Source: Actinomycetota bacterium
Lineage (GTDB): Bacteria > Actinomycetota > Acidimicrobiia > Acidimicrobiales > Ilumatobacteraceae
DNA: 48,396 nucleotides
Assembly: GCA_027730505.1 (NCBI GenBank)
Contig: JAQCGT010000005.1
Span: 1-48,396, forward strand
Direction of reading: 5' to 3'
Made by a program: the position numbers and the translations under genes. Below, one piece after another: positions 24,824 through 34,071 of the stretch. Positions within the stretch are counted from its first letter, which is position 1; each line of letters begins with the position of its first letter. Under the pieces are notes generated by a model. It worked only from the letters and a program-made list of their open reading frames with translations, searched no databases and had not been told where the DNA came from.

Positions 24824-25315
24824 ATGGCCTACCCGCAGCGTCTGCTGAACCCGAATGAGGAAGTGCTCTCCGACCTTCATCCGCACTGGTGGTTCTTCGT
24901 CCGTCAGGGTCTCGCGGTGATCGCCTCGTTGATTCTCACCATGACGGTTGCGTCGTTGACCGATTCCGGAGGGTTCGGCTCATTCGTGCGTTGGGCCACG
25001 GTGCTGGCACTGGTGCTCAGCTTGATCTGGTTCGGTGTTCGATGGGTGGCGTGGGTGACGACGTACTTCGTGGTGACCTCGGACCGGGTGATCTTCCGTG
25101 AAGGTGTGCTGCGGCGGCGAGGGGTTGAGATCCCACTTGGACGCGTCAACAACGTGCTCTTCGAGCAGTCGATTCTCGAACGGATCATCGGTGCCGGTGA
25201 CCTTCTCATTGAATCGGGCGGCGAGAGCGGCCGGCAGTCGTTCTCCGATGTGCGCAATCCGGATCGTGTGCAGAACACGATTCACGCTGCCATCGATTCG
25301 ATGCGCAACGACTGA
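24824..25315 (+). CDS. PH-domain (YdbS/DUF304-like) membrane protein
   Basis: 163 residues. After a short N-terminus (PQRLLNPNEEVLSDLHPHWWFF), two membrane helices span about residues 25-70, followed by a bacterial PH domain: TTYFVVTSDRVIFREGVLRRRGVEIPLGRVNNVLFEQSILERIIGAGDLLIES, recognisable as the bPH2 pattern (split here only for description: TSDRVIFREGVL then IPLGRVNNV). The role is unknown; relatives may sense or scaffold at the membrane. It is probably leaderless with a -10 overlapping that of the helicase gene. Confidence 0.85.
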   Translation: MAYPQRLLNPNEEVLSDLHPHWWFFVRQGLAVIASLILTMTVASLTDSGGFGSFVRWATVLALVLSLIWFGVRWVAWVTTYFVVTSDRVIFREGVLRRRGVEIPLGRVNNVLFEQSILERIIGAGDLLIESGGESGRQSFSDVRNPDRVQNTIHAAIDSMRND

Positions 25316-25359
25316 GTCCGACCCCGTTCGGCTGTCGCCCAACGTGCCACACTCATCGC

Positions 25360-26244
25360 ATGCCACGCGCTGCGTTGTCATCGGGAATCGAACTCGAGTA
25401 CGAGACCTTTGGTTCGCCATCTGATCCGACCCTGCTGCTCGTGATGGGATTCACAGCGCAGATGATCGCTTGGGACGCCCGGTTCTGCTCGATGCTCGCC
25501 GACCGTGGGCGTCATGTGGTGCGATTCGACAACCGCGACTGTGGCCTGTCGACCCATCTCGACGGTGTGACGGTCGACTCCGCTGGTGTGCTGTCGGTGG
25601 CACTGACCGGTGAGGGTGAGATGCCCGAGGTGCCGTATCTGCTCTCCGACATGGCTGCCGACGGTGTTGGGCTGCTCGATCACCTTGGTGTGGATCGGGC
25701 CCATGTGGTGGGGGCATCGATGGGCGGCATGATCGTCCAGACCATGGCGATCGAGCATCCGCATCGACTCCAGTCCGTGGTGTCGATCATGAGCACGACC
25801 GGTGCGCCCGACGTCGGACGACCGACCCCTGAGGCGATGGAGGCCTTGCTCGCCGAACCGCCAACCGATCGTGAGGCGTACATCGACTCGTCGTCCCGGT
25901 GGGCGGTCTGGGCATCGAAGCGTCACTACGACCCCGAACGTGCCCGTCAGAACGCAGCTGCGTCATACGATCGCGCCTTCTACCCCGAAGGGGCGTCGAG
26001 ACAGGTGGCGGCCATCTTCGCGTCCGGTGACCGCACCGAACGTCTTGGTTCGCTGTCGGTGCCGATGCTCGTGATCCACGGCGAGGACGACACATTGATC
26101 CATCCCTCGGGTGGCGATGCAACCGCTGCTGCCGTTCCGGGTGCGCGCCTTGTCCGTCTCGCCGACATGGGTCACGACATGCCCGAACCGCTCTGGCCGA
26201 CCGTCGTCGACGAGATCATCCGTCACGGCGACGCCGCCTCGTAA
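25360..26244 (+). CDS. Alpha/beta-fold hydrolase
   Basis: 294 residues. The fold signature starts with [21 protein letters not shown] (oxyanion region), then [11 protein letters not shown], the nucleophile elbow [12 protein letters not shown] (Ser in G-x-S-x-G), the acid in [12 protein letters not shown], and the catalytic His in DMGHDMPE. All triad members are present. The RFDNRDCG variant is typical of actinobacterial esterase/lactonase-like hydrolases; the substrate is not predictable. It lies 38 bases upstream of the racemase gene in the same direction and may be co-transcribed with it. Confidence 0.88.
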   Translation: MPRAALSSGIELEYETFGSPSDPTLLLVMGFTAQMIAWDARFCSMLADRGRHVVRFDNRDCGLSTHLDGVTVDSAGVLSVALTGEGEMPEVPYLLSDMAADGVGLLDHLGVDRAHVVGASMGGMIVQTMAIEHPHRLQSVVSIMSTTGAPDVGRPTPEAMEALLAEPPTDREAYIDSSSRWAVWASKRHYDPERARQNAAASYDRAFYPEGASRQVAAIFASGDRTERLGSLSVPMLVIHGEDDTLIHPSGGDATAAAVPGARLVRLADMGHDMPEPLWPTVVDEIIRHGDAAS

Positions 26245-26282
26245 TCGTCCGACCATCACCTCAGCACACAGGAGCACACGAC

Positions 26283-27437
26283 ATGTCAGGACCTCTCACC
26301 GGATATCGGATCATCGAGATCGCCGGCATCGGACCGGGACCGTTTGCCGCGATGATGTTGGCAGACATGGGCGCCGAGGTGATCCGTGTCGACCGGGCGC
26401 AAGCGGTGCGAGGCGCACCGGACCAGCCGGTCCGCGATGTCCTGCAGCGCAACCGACGAAACATCGCGCTTGATCTGAAACACCCCGACGGCGTGGCGGT
26501 GTTGCTCGATCTCGTGGCTGAGGCTGACGCATTGATCGAGGGATTCCGCCCGGGCGTGATGGAACGGCTCGGTGTGGGCCCCGATGTCTGCCTCGAGCGC
26601 AATCCCAGACTTGTCTTCGGACGTATGACCGGATGGGGTCAGACCGGCCCATATGCGCAGGCGGCTGGCCACGACATCAACTACATCGCGCTCGGTGGTG
26701 CCCTTGCCCATATCGGACGTAGCCACACCGGCCCGGTTCCGCCGCTCAACCTGGTCGGCGATTTCGGAGGTGGCGGCATGTTCCTCGCCTACGGTGTGGT
26801 CTGTGCCCTTCTCGAGGCACAGCGCTCGGGAGCGGGTCAAGTGGTCGACGCAGCGATGGTCGACGGCACCGCCACCCTCATGGGGATGTTCTGGGGTCTG
26901 TCGGCCTCGGGAATTCACGACCCGACCAAGCGTGGAACGAGCATGCTCGACTCGGGAGCGCACTTCTATGACGCCTACGAGTGTTCCGATGGCGAATGGA
27001 TTTCGCTCGGTTCGATCGAACCGCAGTTCTACGCCGAACTGCTTGAGAAGCTCGATCTCACTGACGACGAACGGTTCACGCGTCAGATGGACCGTTCGTT
27101 GTGGCCCGAACTCAAGGATCGGCTCCGGGCGATCTTCGCCACGCGAACCCGTGATGAGTGGTGCGAGCTGATGGAGCACACCGACATCTGTTTCGCGCCG
27201 GTGCTGACCATGGCCGAAGCGGCCGAGCATCCACACAATGTGGAACGCGGCACCTTCTGCGAGGTTGCCGGCCTCACCCAGCCGTCACCGGCACCGCGCT
27301 TCTCGCGGACCGTGCCCGAGAAGCCTGGACCTGCGGCCCATCCCGGGGAGCACACTCGTGACGTGCTCAGGGCGTGGGGAATCGACGATGCCCGGGTCGA
27401 CGCCGTGATCGCGTCGGGAGGGGCACGGCAGGCCTGA
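26283..27437 (+). CDS. Class III CoA-transferase-fold alpha-methylacyl-CoA racemase-like protein
   Basis: 384 residues of the CaiB/BaiF family. N-terminal [12 protein letters not shown] and [16 protein letters not shown], then [25 protein letters not shown], which carries the His and Asp seen in alpha-methylacyl-CoA racemases, and [16 protein letters not shown] with the second catalytic Asp. This pair (GHDINY plus GDFGGG) points to racemisation at C2 of branched acyl-CoAs, as needed for beta-oxidation of methyl-branched or sterol side chains, rather than CoA transfer. An AGGAG SD precedes the ATG. The stop overlaps the next start (TGATG). Confidence 0.9.
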   Translation: MSGPLTGYRIIEIAGIGPGPFAAMMLADMGAEVIRVDRAQAVRGAPDQPVRDVLQRNRRNIALDLKHPDGVAVLLDLVAEADALIEGFRPGVMERLGVGPDVCLERNPRLVFGRMTGWGQTGPYAQAAGHDINYIALGGALAHIGRSHTGPVPPLNLVGDFGGGGMFLAYGVVCALLEAQRSGAGQVVDAAMVDGTATLMGMFWGLSASGIHDPTKRGTSMLDSGAHFYDAYECSDGEWISLGSIEPQFYAELLEKLDLTDDERFTRQMDRSLWPELKDRLRAIFATRTRDEWCELMEHTDICFAPVLTMAEAAEHPHNVERGTFCEVAGLTQPSPAPRFSRTVPEKPGPAAHPGEHTRDVLRAWGIDDARVDAVIASGGARQA

Positions 27438-27985
27438 TGCCCCGCCTACATCTGGTTCGTCATGGCCGCGCGGCGGCCGGTTGGGATGCCGATCCGGATC
27501 CCGACCTCGACGATGTGGGGCGCGCCCAGGCTGAGGCCGTTGTGGACCGGCTTCCACCGACGGCATCTGCGGTGTGGTCGTCGCCCCTGTTGCGCTGCCG
27601 GCGCACCTCAGAGCCCTATGCGCGACAGATCGGGGCGACGGTCGAGGTGGTATCGGAGGTGGCTGAGATCCCCTCGCCCGAGGGGATTCCGATGGGCCAG
27701 CGTGTGCCGTGGCTGCGCGAGGCGATGGCGGGATCGTGGGCCGACCTGGGCGACCGCTACACGTCGTTTCGCGACATGCTCGTGGAGCGGCTCGCATCAG
27801 TCGAAACCGACACGGTGGTGTTCTCCCACTTCGTGGCGATCAACGCTGTCATCGGCGCATGTCTTGGCGATGATCGTCTGGTCATCAGAAGCCTCGACAA
27901 CACGTCGGTGACGGTGGTCGAGACCGGACCATCGGGTCTCGTGCTCATCGAGGGCGGTCACGAGGCCGACACGCTGATCCGCTGA
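27437..27985 (+). CDS. Histidine phosphatase superfamily protein
   Basis: 182 residues from the ATG at 27437, which overlaps the racemase stop (TGATG). The catalytic phosphohistidine motif is HLVRHGRAAAGW; the second conserved segment is VWSSPLLRCRRTSEPYA; the second active-site His lies in VVFSHFVAINAVIG. The usual RHGE/Q is RHGR here. It could act on a sugar phosphate, nucleotide or phosphoprotein; the substrate is unknown. Translational coupling to the racemase gene suggests a shared transcript. Confidence 0.87.
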   Translation: MPRLHLVRHGRAAAGWDADPDPDLDDVGRAQAEAVVDRLPPTASAVWSSPLLRCRRTSEPYARQIGATVEVVSEVAEIPSPEGIPMGQRVPWLREAMAGSWADLGDRYTSFRDMLVERLASVETDTVVFSHFVAINAVIGACLGDDRLVIRSLDNTSVTVVETGPSGLVLIEGGHEADTLIR

Positions 27986-28016
27986 TACCGCCACCATCGG
28001 GCGCTCGCTGGATGCC

Positions 28017-28808
28017 ATGCTGTTCTTCATGCATGTGTTGCGTCTCGGACCGATCGCCCTGATCGCCGTCATCTGCGGAACGGGATGCGCCTATCTGCAG
28101 TCGAGTGATGACACGTTGCCCGCGGCCACCACGGCGGTCACGTCGGCGGTCGGTGAGACAGTTCCAGACGCGGTCAACGACAACACCACCACTGACGACA
28201 CGCTGGCCGTTACCTCTCCTGGGGCCTCAGTGCCCTCAGAGACGACCACCTCCACGTCGACGTCGACGACCACGACGACCACGACGATCCCGGCCCCGCT
28301 GGGGGTCGACGAGTTGATTCTGCGAGCTGACGGCATCGGAGCGGCGTTGTTCGGCACCGACCCCGACAGCGTTGTCAGGTATCTGACCTCGGTGCTCGGC
28401 GCACCCACCGACGACTCCGACTGGGTCGACCCGTCGACCTACTACGCCTGTGCGGGCACCGTCGTGCGTCGCGTTGAGTGGGGTGTGCTGGCGGTGATGT
28501 TCGGTGACGAGTCAGATACGGCGTCAGGCCGAGCCCATCTGATGTCGTACACCTACGGCGCGGTCGATCGACTTGGTGACGAACCCCGCGAGTTGCGCAC
28601 GTCGAGTGGTCTCACGCTTGGCACCACGGTCGCGGAACTTCGTTCAGCACATCCCGACGTGGTGCTGTCCGAAGGCGACACCGACGTCGACATCCCCCCG
28701 TCGTATTTCATCCCCGGCTCGTCGCCGTCACCGAGCGGCCTGCTGACCGGTGTGGGCGACGACGATCTGCTGCTCGTGGTGTTCGGCGGATCGGGATGTC
28801 AGGCCTGA
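28017..28808 (+). CDS. Putative exported lipoprotein with Thr-rich linker
   Basis: 263 residues if the ATG at 28017 is used; the ATG at 28029 (MHVLRLG) is equally possible. An N-terminal hydrophobic helix (LGPIALIAVICGTGCAYL) ends near a cysteine, suggesting a lipoprotein, although the residue at -3 is not ideal for a lipobox. Residues about 35-95 are Ala/Thr/Ser-rich, with a run of Thr (STSTTTTTTTIP) acting as a flexible linker. The C-terminal globular part (about 95-263) includes GVDELILRADGIGAALFG and repeated short Asp-rich strands. I do not recognise the family. The membrane-protein gene follows two bases after the stop. Confidence 0.7.
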   Translation: MLFFMHVLRLGPIALIAVICGTGCAYLQSSDDTLPAATTAVTSAVGETVPDAVNDNTTTDDTLAVTSPGASVPSETTTSTSTSTTTTTTTIPAPLGVDELILRADGIGAALFGTDPDSVVRYLTSVLGAPTDDSDWVDPSTYYACAGTVVRRVEWGVLAVMFGDESDTASGRAHLMSYTYGAVDRLGDEPRELRTSSGLTLGTTVAELRSAHPDVVLSEGDTDVDIPPSYFIPGSSPSPSGLLTGVGDDDLLLVVFGGSGCQA

Positions 28809-28809
28809 C

Positions 28810-29181
28810 GTGTCGACGCTGAACGCCCTGCACCGTGTCATCGCCTGGGCGATGATCGTGTCCAACGCAATGGTTGGGGCATGGTTCACTGCGGCGCAGT
28901 ATCAAGCAGGCCTTCGACTTCGACGGATGTGGTGGTTCGTGATCCCGCCGCAGATCCTGGTGATCGTGCAAGCGATCATCGGGGCGTTGATCGCAGCACG
29001 TGGCGTCGAGCTCGACGACATGCACGCCCTGTACGGCTTCTCGGCGATCGTCGCTGTTGGAATCCTCTACAGCTACCGAACAAGCCCGTTCATCCGCGAC
29101 CGGCAGTACCTGCTGTACGGGATCGGCAGCCTGTTCATCATGGGCCTCGGCATCAGGAACCTGTTCCTCGGTCACACCTGA
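28810..29181 (+). CDS. Small four-helix membrane protein
   Basis: 123 residues from the GTG at 28810, one base after the preceding stop codon. About four hydrophobic helices are visible: HRVIAWAMIVSNAMVGAWF, WWFVIPPQILVIVQAIIGALI, MHALYGFSAIVAVGILYSY and YLLYGIGSLFIMGLGIRNLF. A conserved-looking His sits in each of helices 1 and 3. I do not recognise a family with confidence; haem- or quinone-binding would be speculation. Coupling to the lipoprotein-like gene suggests the two work together at the membrane. It is convergent with mfd. Confidence 0.72.
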   Translation: MSTLNALHRVIAWAMIVSNAMVGAWFTAAQYQAGLRLRRMWWFVIPPQILVIVQAIIGALIAARGVELDDMHALYGFSAIVAVGILYSYRTSPFIRDRQYLLYGIGSLFIMGLGIRNLFLGHT

Positions 29182-29214
29182 CCGCTGACAGGAACGGTCG
29201 GCGAGGCACGGTCA
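29179..29214. terminator. Weak bidirectional hairpin between the membrane-protein gene and mfd
   Basis: TGACCG (29179-29184) and CGGTCA (29209-29214) are complementary, and both contain a stop codon of one of the convergent genes. Six base pairs with a 24-base loop; weak on its own. Confidence 0.3.
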
Positions 29215-32200
29215 CTCAGCCGAAGTCATGTCGGCGGGAATCAATTCGTTGAGGAACTCGACCAGAAAGGCCGCAGGTTCGCGGCTCTTCGGCATGGGAA
29301 CGACCAGTTGACGCAGACCCTCTTTGTGAATCGCATTTCGAGCGAGTCGCTTCAGTCGCATCGATTCGCTGAGCTTCAGATCGACCGGCGACATCTTGGC
29401 CTGCCGCCCAGCGCTCGCCGATCCAACGACCGACAACTCGGCGATGCCGAGACGGAGGCATGTCACCCGCAACATCGCGACGCTCAAGAGGTTGACGGCG
29501 GCCTCGGGCAAGGGGCCATAGCGGTCTTCCCATTCATTCCTGATGTCGTCCACCTCGGCTGCGGTCGTGACGGCGGCGAGTCGCCGGTAGGCCTCGAGAC
29601 GCAGATCCTCCCGGGTCACATAGTCAGGCGGCAAGTTCGCAGCGGTCGGCACCTCCACTGAGACCTCGACTGGCTCGGGTTGGGCCTCGCCCTTCATTTC
29701 AGCGACCGCCTCGGTCACCATCTGGCAGTACAGGTCGTAGCCGACGGCGGCGATGTGTCCTGACTGGGCCTCACCGAGCAGGTTGCCGGCGCCGCGGATC
29801 TCGAGGTCGCGCATGGCGATTCTGAATCCCGATCCGAGTTCGGTCGATTCACCGATGGTCCGGAGCCGCTCGTATGCCTCTTCGCTGAGTGTGCGATCTC
29901 GCGGGTGGAACAGATAGGCATAGGCGCGTTGACCACTGCGACCGACCCGCCCACGCAACTGGTGCAACTGGCCGAGGCCGAGCAGGTCTGACCGTTCGAC
30001 CACGAGAGTGTTGACCGTCGGCATGTCAATTCCGGACTCGATGATCGTGGTGCACACCAGCACGTCGTATCGGCCCTCCCAGAAGTCGACGACGACCTGT
30101 TCGAGGGAGCCCTCATCCATCTGGCCGTGAGCGACGGCAATCCTCGCCTCTGGAACGAGTTCGCGCAGACGCGTTGCGGCCTCATCAATCGACTTGACCC
30201 GATTGTGCACCCAGAACACCTGACCTTCGCGCAACAGCTCGCGTCGGATGGCCTCCACCGCAACCCGTTCGTCGTACTCGCCGACATGGGTGAGGATCGG
30301 CTGGCGGTCAGCCGGTGGGGTCTGGAGCAGCGACAGATCGCGAATTCCGACAAGTGACATCTCGAGCGTTCGGGGAATCGGTGTTGCGCTCATCGTGAGC
30401 ACGTCGACGTCGGTGGCGAGTTGCTTGATCGCTTCTTTGTGGTGCACGCCAAAGCGCTGCTCCTCGTCGACCACCAGCAGCCCGAGGTCTTTGAACACCA
30501 CATTGCCCGACAACAGCCGGTGTGTGCCGATGACACAGTCGACGTCACCCGATGCGATGCCGGCGATCACCTCGGCGGCTTGACGGTCGGTGAGGAACCG
30601 AGACAGGACCTCGACCCTGATCGGGTAACCGGCGAACCGATCGGCGAAGGTGCTGCCGTGCTGGGTGGCAAGCAGTGTGGTGGGCGCCAGCACCGCCGCC
30701 TGTTTGCCGTCTTGGATGGCTTTGAAGGCGGCGCGGATAGCCACCTCGGTCTTGCCGAAGCCGACGTCACCACAGATGAGGCGGTCCATTGGGACATCGC
30801 GTTCCATGTCGGCCTTGACCGCGTCGATGGCGGTGCGCTGATCGGGGGTCTCCACGTAGCCGAACGAGTCCTCCATCTCGTGCTGCCAAGGAGTGTCAGG
30901 AGCGAAAGCGTGGCCCGCGGTGTTGACCCTCGTCTGGTAGAGCACGACCAGTTCTTGGGCGATCTCGCGCACGGCCGAGCGAACACGTGATTTCGCAGCC
31001 GCGAAGTCGGTGCCGCCCAGGCGGTGCAACGTCGGCGCCTCGCCTCCCACGTACGGTCGCAGCACATCGATCTGGTCGGATGGGATGTACAGCTTGTCGC
31101 CGCCCTTGTAGGCGACGAGCAGGTAGTCACGTTCGACACCACCAATGGCCCTTGTGACCATGCCCTCGTAGCGGCCCACACCATGATGCACGTGCACCAC
31201 GTGGCTGCCGGGACGTAGGTCTTCGAACGCCGCAGCAGACTGGCGCGGCCGCGGCCGCCGGTGAGCACGTCGTCGACCCGTCAGGTCGGCCTCGGCGAGC
31301 ACTGCGAGTTTCGAGGTCGGCAGGTAGAAGCCGCGATGGAGCGGCGCGACCACCACGTGAGCGCCTGGACGGGTCAGATCGGTGTCAGCGGTGGCGAGGC
31401 CGATCTCGAGGCCGTGGTCGAGCATCAGCTGACGCAGTCGGGCAGCTGAGCCATCGCCATCGGCAGCGATGATCACTCTGGCACCAGCGGCGAGAAGTTC
31501 GCGAAGTCGCGTGATGTGCCCGTCACCGTCGCCGATGACCGGACCCCAACCCGAACTCTGCACCATCGGCGTGTCCGGCCCCTCAGGGGTCGAGTCGATT
31601 GTCCAGAGCGACCGCGTGTTGTCGAGCAGCGTCGCTGTCGGCGCGTGCAGACGCGGGAATTCGAGGTCGGGGTCTCGGGCCCAGGTGCCGGCGAGTGCCC
31701 GTGCGAGATCATCCTCCTCGGCCAGCAGATCATCAGCGCGGTCGCGCATGCGACGCGGTTCGACGAGCACGACGCGGGCGCGTTCACCGATCAGGTCGGT
31801 GAGGAGGAGGTCGCGGTCGGTGAGCCACGGCAGCCATGACTCCATGCCATCGAAGTGGAGTCCTTCGGCGAGCCGCTCCCAGTGCTCTCGCCCCCATGGT
31901 TCACTACCGACGAGCGATGCCGCGCGTTGACGCACTGATGCGTCGGGGGTGAGTTCGCGAGCGGGGAAGATGGTGACTCGGTCGAGGTCGTGGGTTGACC
32001 GCTGGTCGTTCACCCCGAATGCGGTCAGGCGATCGACTTCGTCACCCCAGAGGTCGATACGGATGGGGTGATCGGCGGTGGACGGGTAGACGTCGACGAT
32101 TGCGCCGCGACGCGCAAACTCCCCGCGATGCTCAACGAGCTCCTCACGGCGATACCCGCATGCGACAAGTCGCTCTGCCAGCTCGTCCGGATCGATGGTG

Positions 32201-32637
32201 GCGCCTCGTTCAATGATGATCGGCTGTACGTCCTCGGCGCCCGGTCCGAGGCGTTGGAGCAGCGCCCGAACGCCAGCGATGATCACCTTCGGTCGTGCTG
32301 TGTCGCCGGTGAGACGCCACAGCACCTCGAGGCGACGCCCCATTGTCTCAACCGCCGGGCTGACCCGTTCGAAGGGGAGGGTCTCCCACGCTGGGAAGAG
32401 CATGACGTCGTCGGGATTGAGAAACTGGCAGAGGTCGTCATACAGCCGTCCGGCATCGCTGCCTGTCGGGCACGCGACGAGCAGCGGGTGTCGATCCGAT
32501 AGGCCGGCCAGAGCTGCGATGCCGATGGGGCGTGCCACCTCGGCAACGGCGAGTCGTGCGTCGGGATCACCGATAGCCCGCATCAGTGCGGGTTCGGCCC
32601 GCAGGAGTCCAGCGATGTCGGTTAGCGGTGCGGTCAC
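29212..32637 (-). CDS. mfd: Transcription-repair coupling factor Mfd
   Basis: About 1141 residues. Order: UvrB-like N-terminal domain (residues about 40-340, PTGSDAGRLYDDLCQFL and FPAWETLPFE), RNA-polymerase-interacting CarD-like domain (about 480-550, LRPGSHVVHVHHGVGRYEGM), the SF2 translocase with Walker A ICGDVGFGKTEVAIRAAF and Walker B VVDEEQRFG, the helicase C lobe (TIIESGIDMPTVNTLVV, QLRGRVGRSG) and the C-terminal TRCF domain that autoinhibits UvrA binding. It frees stalled RNA polymerase and recruits UvrA. The GTG at 32637 is preferred; an ATG at 32655 would overlap the pth stop by 11 bases. Located directly downstream of pth. Confidence 0.97.
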   Translation of the reverse strand: MTAPLTDIAGLLRAEPALMRAIGDPDARLAVAEVARPIGIAALAGLSDRHPLLVACPTGSDAGRLYDDLCQFLNPDDVMLFPAWETLPFERVSPAVETMGRRLEVLWRLTGDTARPKVIIAGVRALLQRLGPGAEDVQPIIIERGATIDPDELAERLVACGYRREELVEHRGEFARRGAIVDVYPSTADHPIRIDLWGDEVDRLTAFGVNDQRSTHDLDRVTIFPARELTPDASVRQRAASLVGSEPWGREHWERLAEGLHFDGMESWLPWLTDRDLLLTDLIGERARVVLVEPRRMRDRADDLLAEEDDLARALAGTWARDPDLEFPRLHAPTATLLDNTRSLWTIDSTPEGPDTPMVQSSGWGPVIGDGDGHITRLRELLAAGARVIIAADGDGSAARLRQLMLDHGLEIGLATADTDLTRPGAHVVVAPLHRGFYLPTSKLAVLAEADLTGRRRAHRRPRPRQSAAAFEDLRPGSHVVHVHHGVGRYEGMVTRAIGGVERDYLLVAYKGGDKLYIPSDQIDVLRPYVGGEAPTLHRLGGTDFAAAKSRVRSAVREIAQELVVLYQTRVNTAGHAFAPDTPWQHEMEDSFGYVETPDQRTAIDAVKADMERDVPMDRLICGDVGFGKTEVAIRAAFKAIQDGKQAAVLAPTTLLATQHGSTFADRFAGYPIRVEVLSRFLTDRQAAEVIAGIASGDVDCVIGTHRLLSGNVVFKDLGLLVVDEEQRFGVHHKEAIKQLATDVDVLTMSATPIPRTLEMSLVGIRDLSLLQTPPADRQPILTHVGEYDERVAVEAIRRELLREGQVFWVHNRVKSIDEAATRLRELVPEARIAVAHGQMDEGSLEQVVVDFWEGRYDVLVCTTIIESGIDMPTVNTLVVERSDLLGLGQLHQLRGRVGRSGQRAYAYLFHPRDRTLSEEAYERLRTIGESTELGSGFRIAMRDLEIRGAGNLLGEAQSGHIAAVGYDLYCQMVTEAVAEMKGEAQPEPVEVSVEVPTAANLPPDYVTREDLRLEAYRRLAAVTTAAEVDDIRNEWEDRYGPLPEAAVNLLSVAMLRVTCLRLGIAELSVVGSASAGRQAKMSPVDLKLSESMRLKRLARNAIHKEGLRQLVVPMPKSREPAAFLVEFLNELIPADMTSAE

Positions 32638-32644
32638 GATGCAC

Positions 32645-33253
32645 TCACCGGGCATTCACCGTGCGCATCGCCGCGTCGACGCCATCGGTGATGATCACTT
32701 CCACGGCATCGGCAGCGAGTTCGATGCCGACATCGAGGATCTCTCGTTGTGCCTTCGGCACCTTCGAGAGCACGTAGTCGGCGCCACCGTCACGGTTCGG
32801 AGGACGGCCGACACCGATTCGAACACGCAAGTAGTCCTGGGTCGAAAGGTGAGCGGTGATGCTGCGCAGGCCGTTGTGGCCGGCGAGTCCTCCAGCAACT
32901 TTGACCCGGACGGTACCGGGCTCGAGATCGAGTTCGTCGTGGACCACGATGATCCGGTCGGGCCCGGTGATGCCAAAGCGCGACACGAGCGACGAGGCAG
33001 CGCGTCCTGACTCATTCATGAAGGTGACCGGTACGGCGAGCACGGTTCGTACCTGTGCGATGCGGCACTCGGCCACGAACGAGTCGTTCTTGCCGGCCTT
33101 CATGGTGCCGCCGTGGCGACTGGCTAAGAGCCGCACAGCATCCTCGCCGACGTTGTGGCGGGTGTGGGCGTAACGCTCTCCCGGATTTCCGAGACCGAGA
33201 ACGAGCCAGTCAGGCGGGTTGTCCCCGCTTCGACGGCGGGAGAACAGGCCCAT
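32645..33253 (-). CDS. pth: Peptidyl-tRNA hydrolase
   Basis: 202 residues. Active-site motifs: LVLGLGNPGERYAHTRHNVGEDAV (Asn and catalytic His), TFMNESGRA (Asn), HDELDLEPG (Asp) and GLAGHNGLRSI (Asn). It releases peptidyl groups from tRNAs that dissociate prematurely from ribosomes. The ATG at 33253 is eight bases downstream of the rplY stop, so the two genes form one transcript, and mfd follows. This rplY-pth pairing is the usual actinobacterial arrangement. Confidence 0.96.
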   Translation of the reverse strand: MGLFSRRRSGDNPPDWLVLGLGNPGERYAHTRHNVGEDAVRLLASRHGGTMKAGKNDSFVAECRIAQVRTVLAVPVTFMNESGRAASSLVSRFGITGPDRIIVVHDELDLEPGTVRVKVAGGLAGHNGLRSITAHLSTQDYLRVRIGVGRPPNRDGGADYVLSKVPKAQREILDVGIELAADAVEVIITDGVDAAMRTVNAR

Positions 33254-33261
33254 CTGCTGGG

Positions 33262-33936
33262 TCAGTCGGCGTCGCCGCCGGCGTCACCACCGGCCTCGGC
33301 CTCACCGGCCGAATCAGATGCACCCTCGCCACCCTCGTCTCCTTCGACTGCACCTTCGGCAGCGGCCGGCTCGGCGGCAGTACGCAGGATGGTGACGGTG
33401 ACCACAGGCTGGTCGTCGGCCGATACAGCGGTCACACCAGCAGGCATAGCGATGTCAGCAACGGTGATCACCGAGTCGACGGTCATCGCAGACACGTCGA
33501 CCACGAACTCGTCGGGAATGAGACGCGGCGTGGTGCGCACCTGGATCTCCGACATCTGCTGATCGAGCAGGCCGTTGTGCATGCTGACCTCTTTGGCCTC
33601 GCCCTCAAGTCGGACGGGTACGCCGACCGTGATCTCGACGTCGAGGTTGACCTGCATGAAGTCGACGTGGCTGACCGTGCGGCGGACGGGGTGACGCTGC
33701 ATTTCCTTGACGATGGACGGGTACACGGTGCCGTCGACCGTGAGGTCGAGGATGGTGTTCATGCCGGCAGCGCCCGACAGTGCGACGCGAAGGTCACGAC
33801 GGGCGATCGAAATGCTGATCGGCTGCATGCCTTGGCCGTACACGACGGCGGGGATGCGGTCCTCGCGGCGCATGCGGCGGGACTCGGGGCTGCCGGTCTG
33901 GCGACCGGACTCGGCGATGAGGATGGTGTCGGACAT
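33262..33936 (-). CDS. rplY: 50S ribosomal protein bL25/CTC family
   Basis: 224 residues, the long CTC/TL5 form. The N-terminal 5S-rRNA-binding L25 part (about 1-95) includes RRMRREDRIPAVVYGQG and HPVRRTVSHVDFMQVN; the C-terminal TL5 beta domain (about 100-190) includes DQQMSEIQVRTTPRLIPDEFVVDV; the tail is acidic and Gly-rich. It binds 5S rRNA in the large subunit's central protuberance. The first gene after a 135-base spacer from prs (33937-34071), where I see no gene; the rplY promoter is probably there, but I could not fix it. Confidence 0.94.
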   Translation of the reverse strand: MSDTILIAESGRQTGSPESRRMRREDRIPAVVYGQGMQPISISIARRDLRVALSGAAGMNTILDLTVDGTVYPSIVKEMQRHPVRRTVSHVDFMQVNLDVEITVGVPVRLEGEAKEVSMHNGLLDQQMSEIQVRTTPRLIPDEFVVDVSAMTVDSVITVADIAMPAGVTAVSADDQPVVTVTILRTAAEPAAAEGAVEGDEGGEGASDSAGEAEAGGDAGGDAD

Positions 33937-34071
33937 GGTTCAGCCTCGGTGTGGTGCTGCTGGACGCAGCGTTGTCGTCTCGGTGGAGGCCCGGTTGGCC
34001 GCCACGGCATCGGCGAAGGCTATCGGCGCACGTTGGCGCCCACACCCGTCACCCGCATCATGCCCAGTTGC

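Noticed and set aside
28240-28300. Run of ACG/ACC repeats as a possible CRISPR or microsatellite
   Set aside because: It codes the Thr-rich linker of the lipoprotein-like gene; there are no spacer units.
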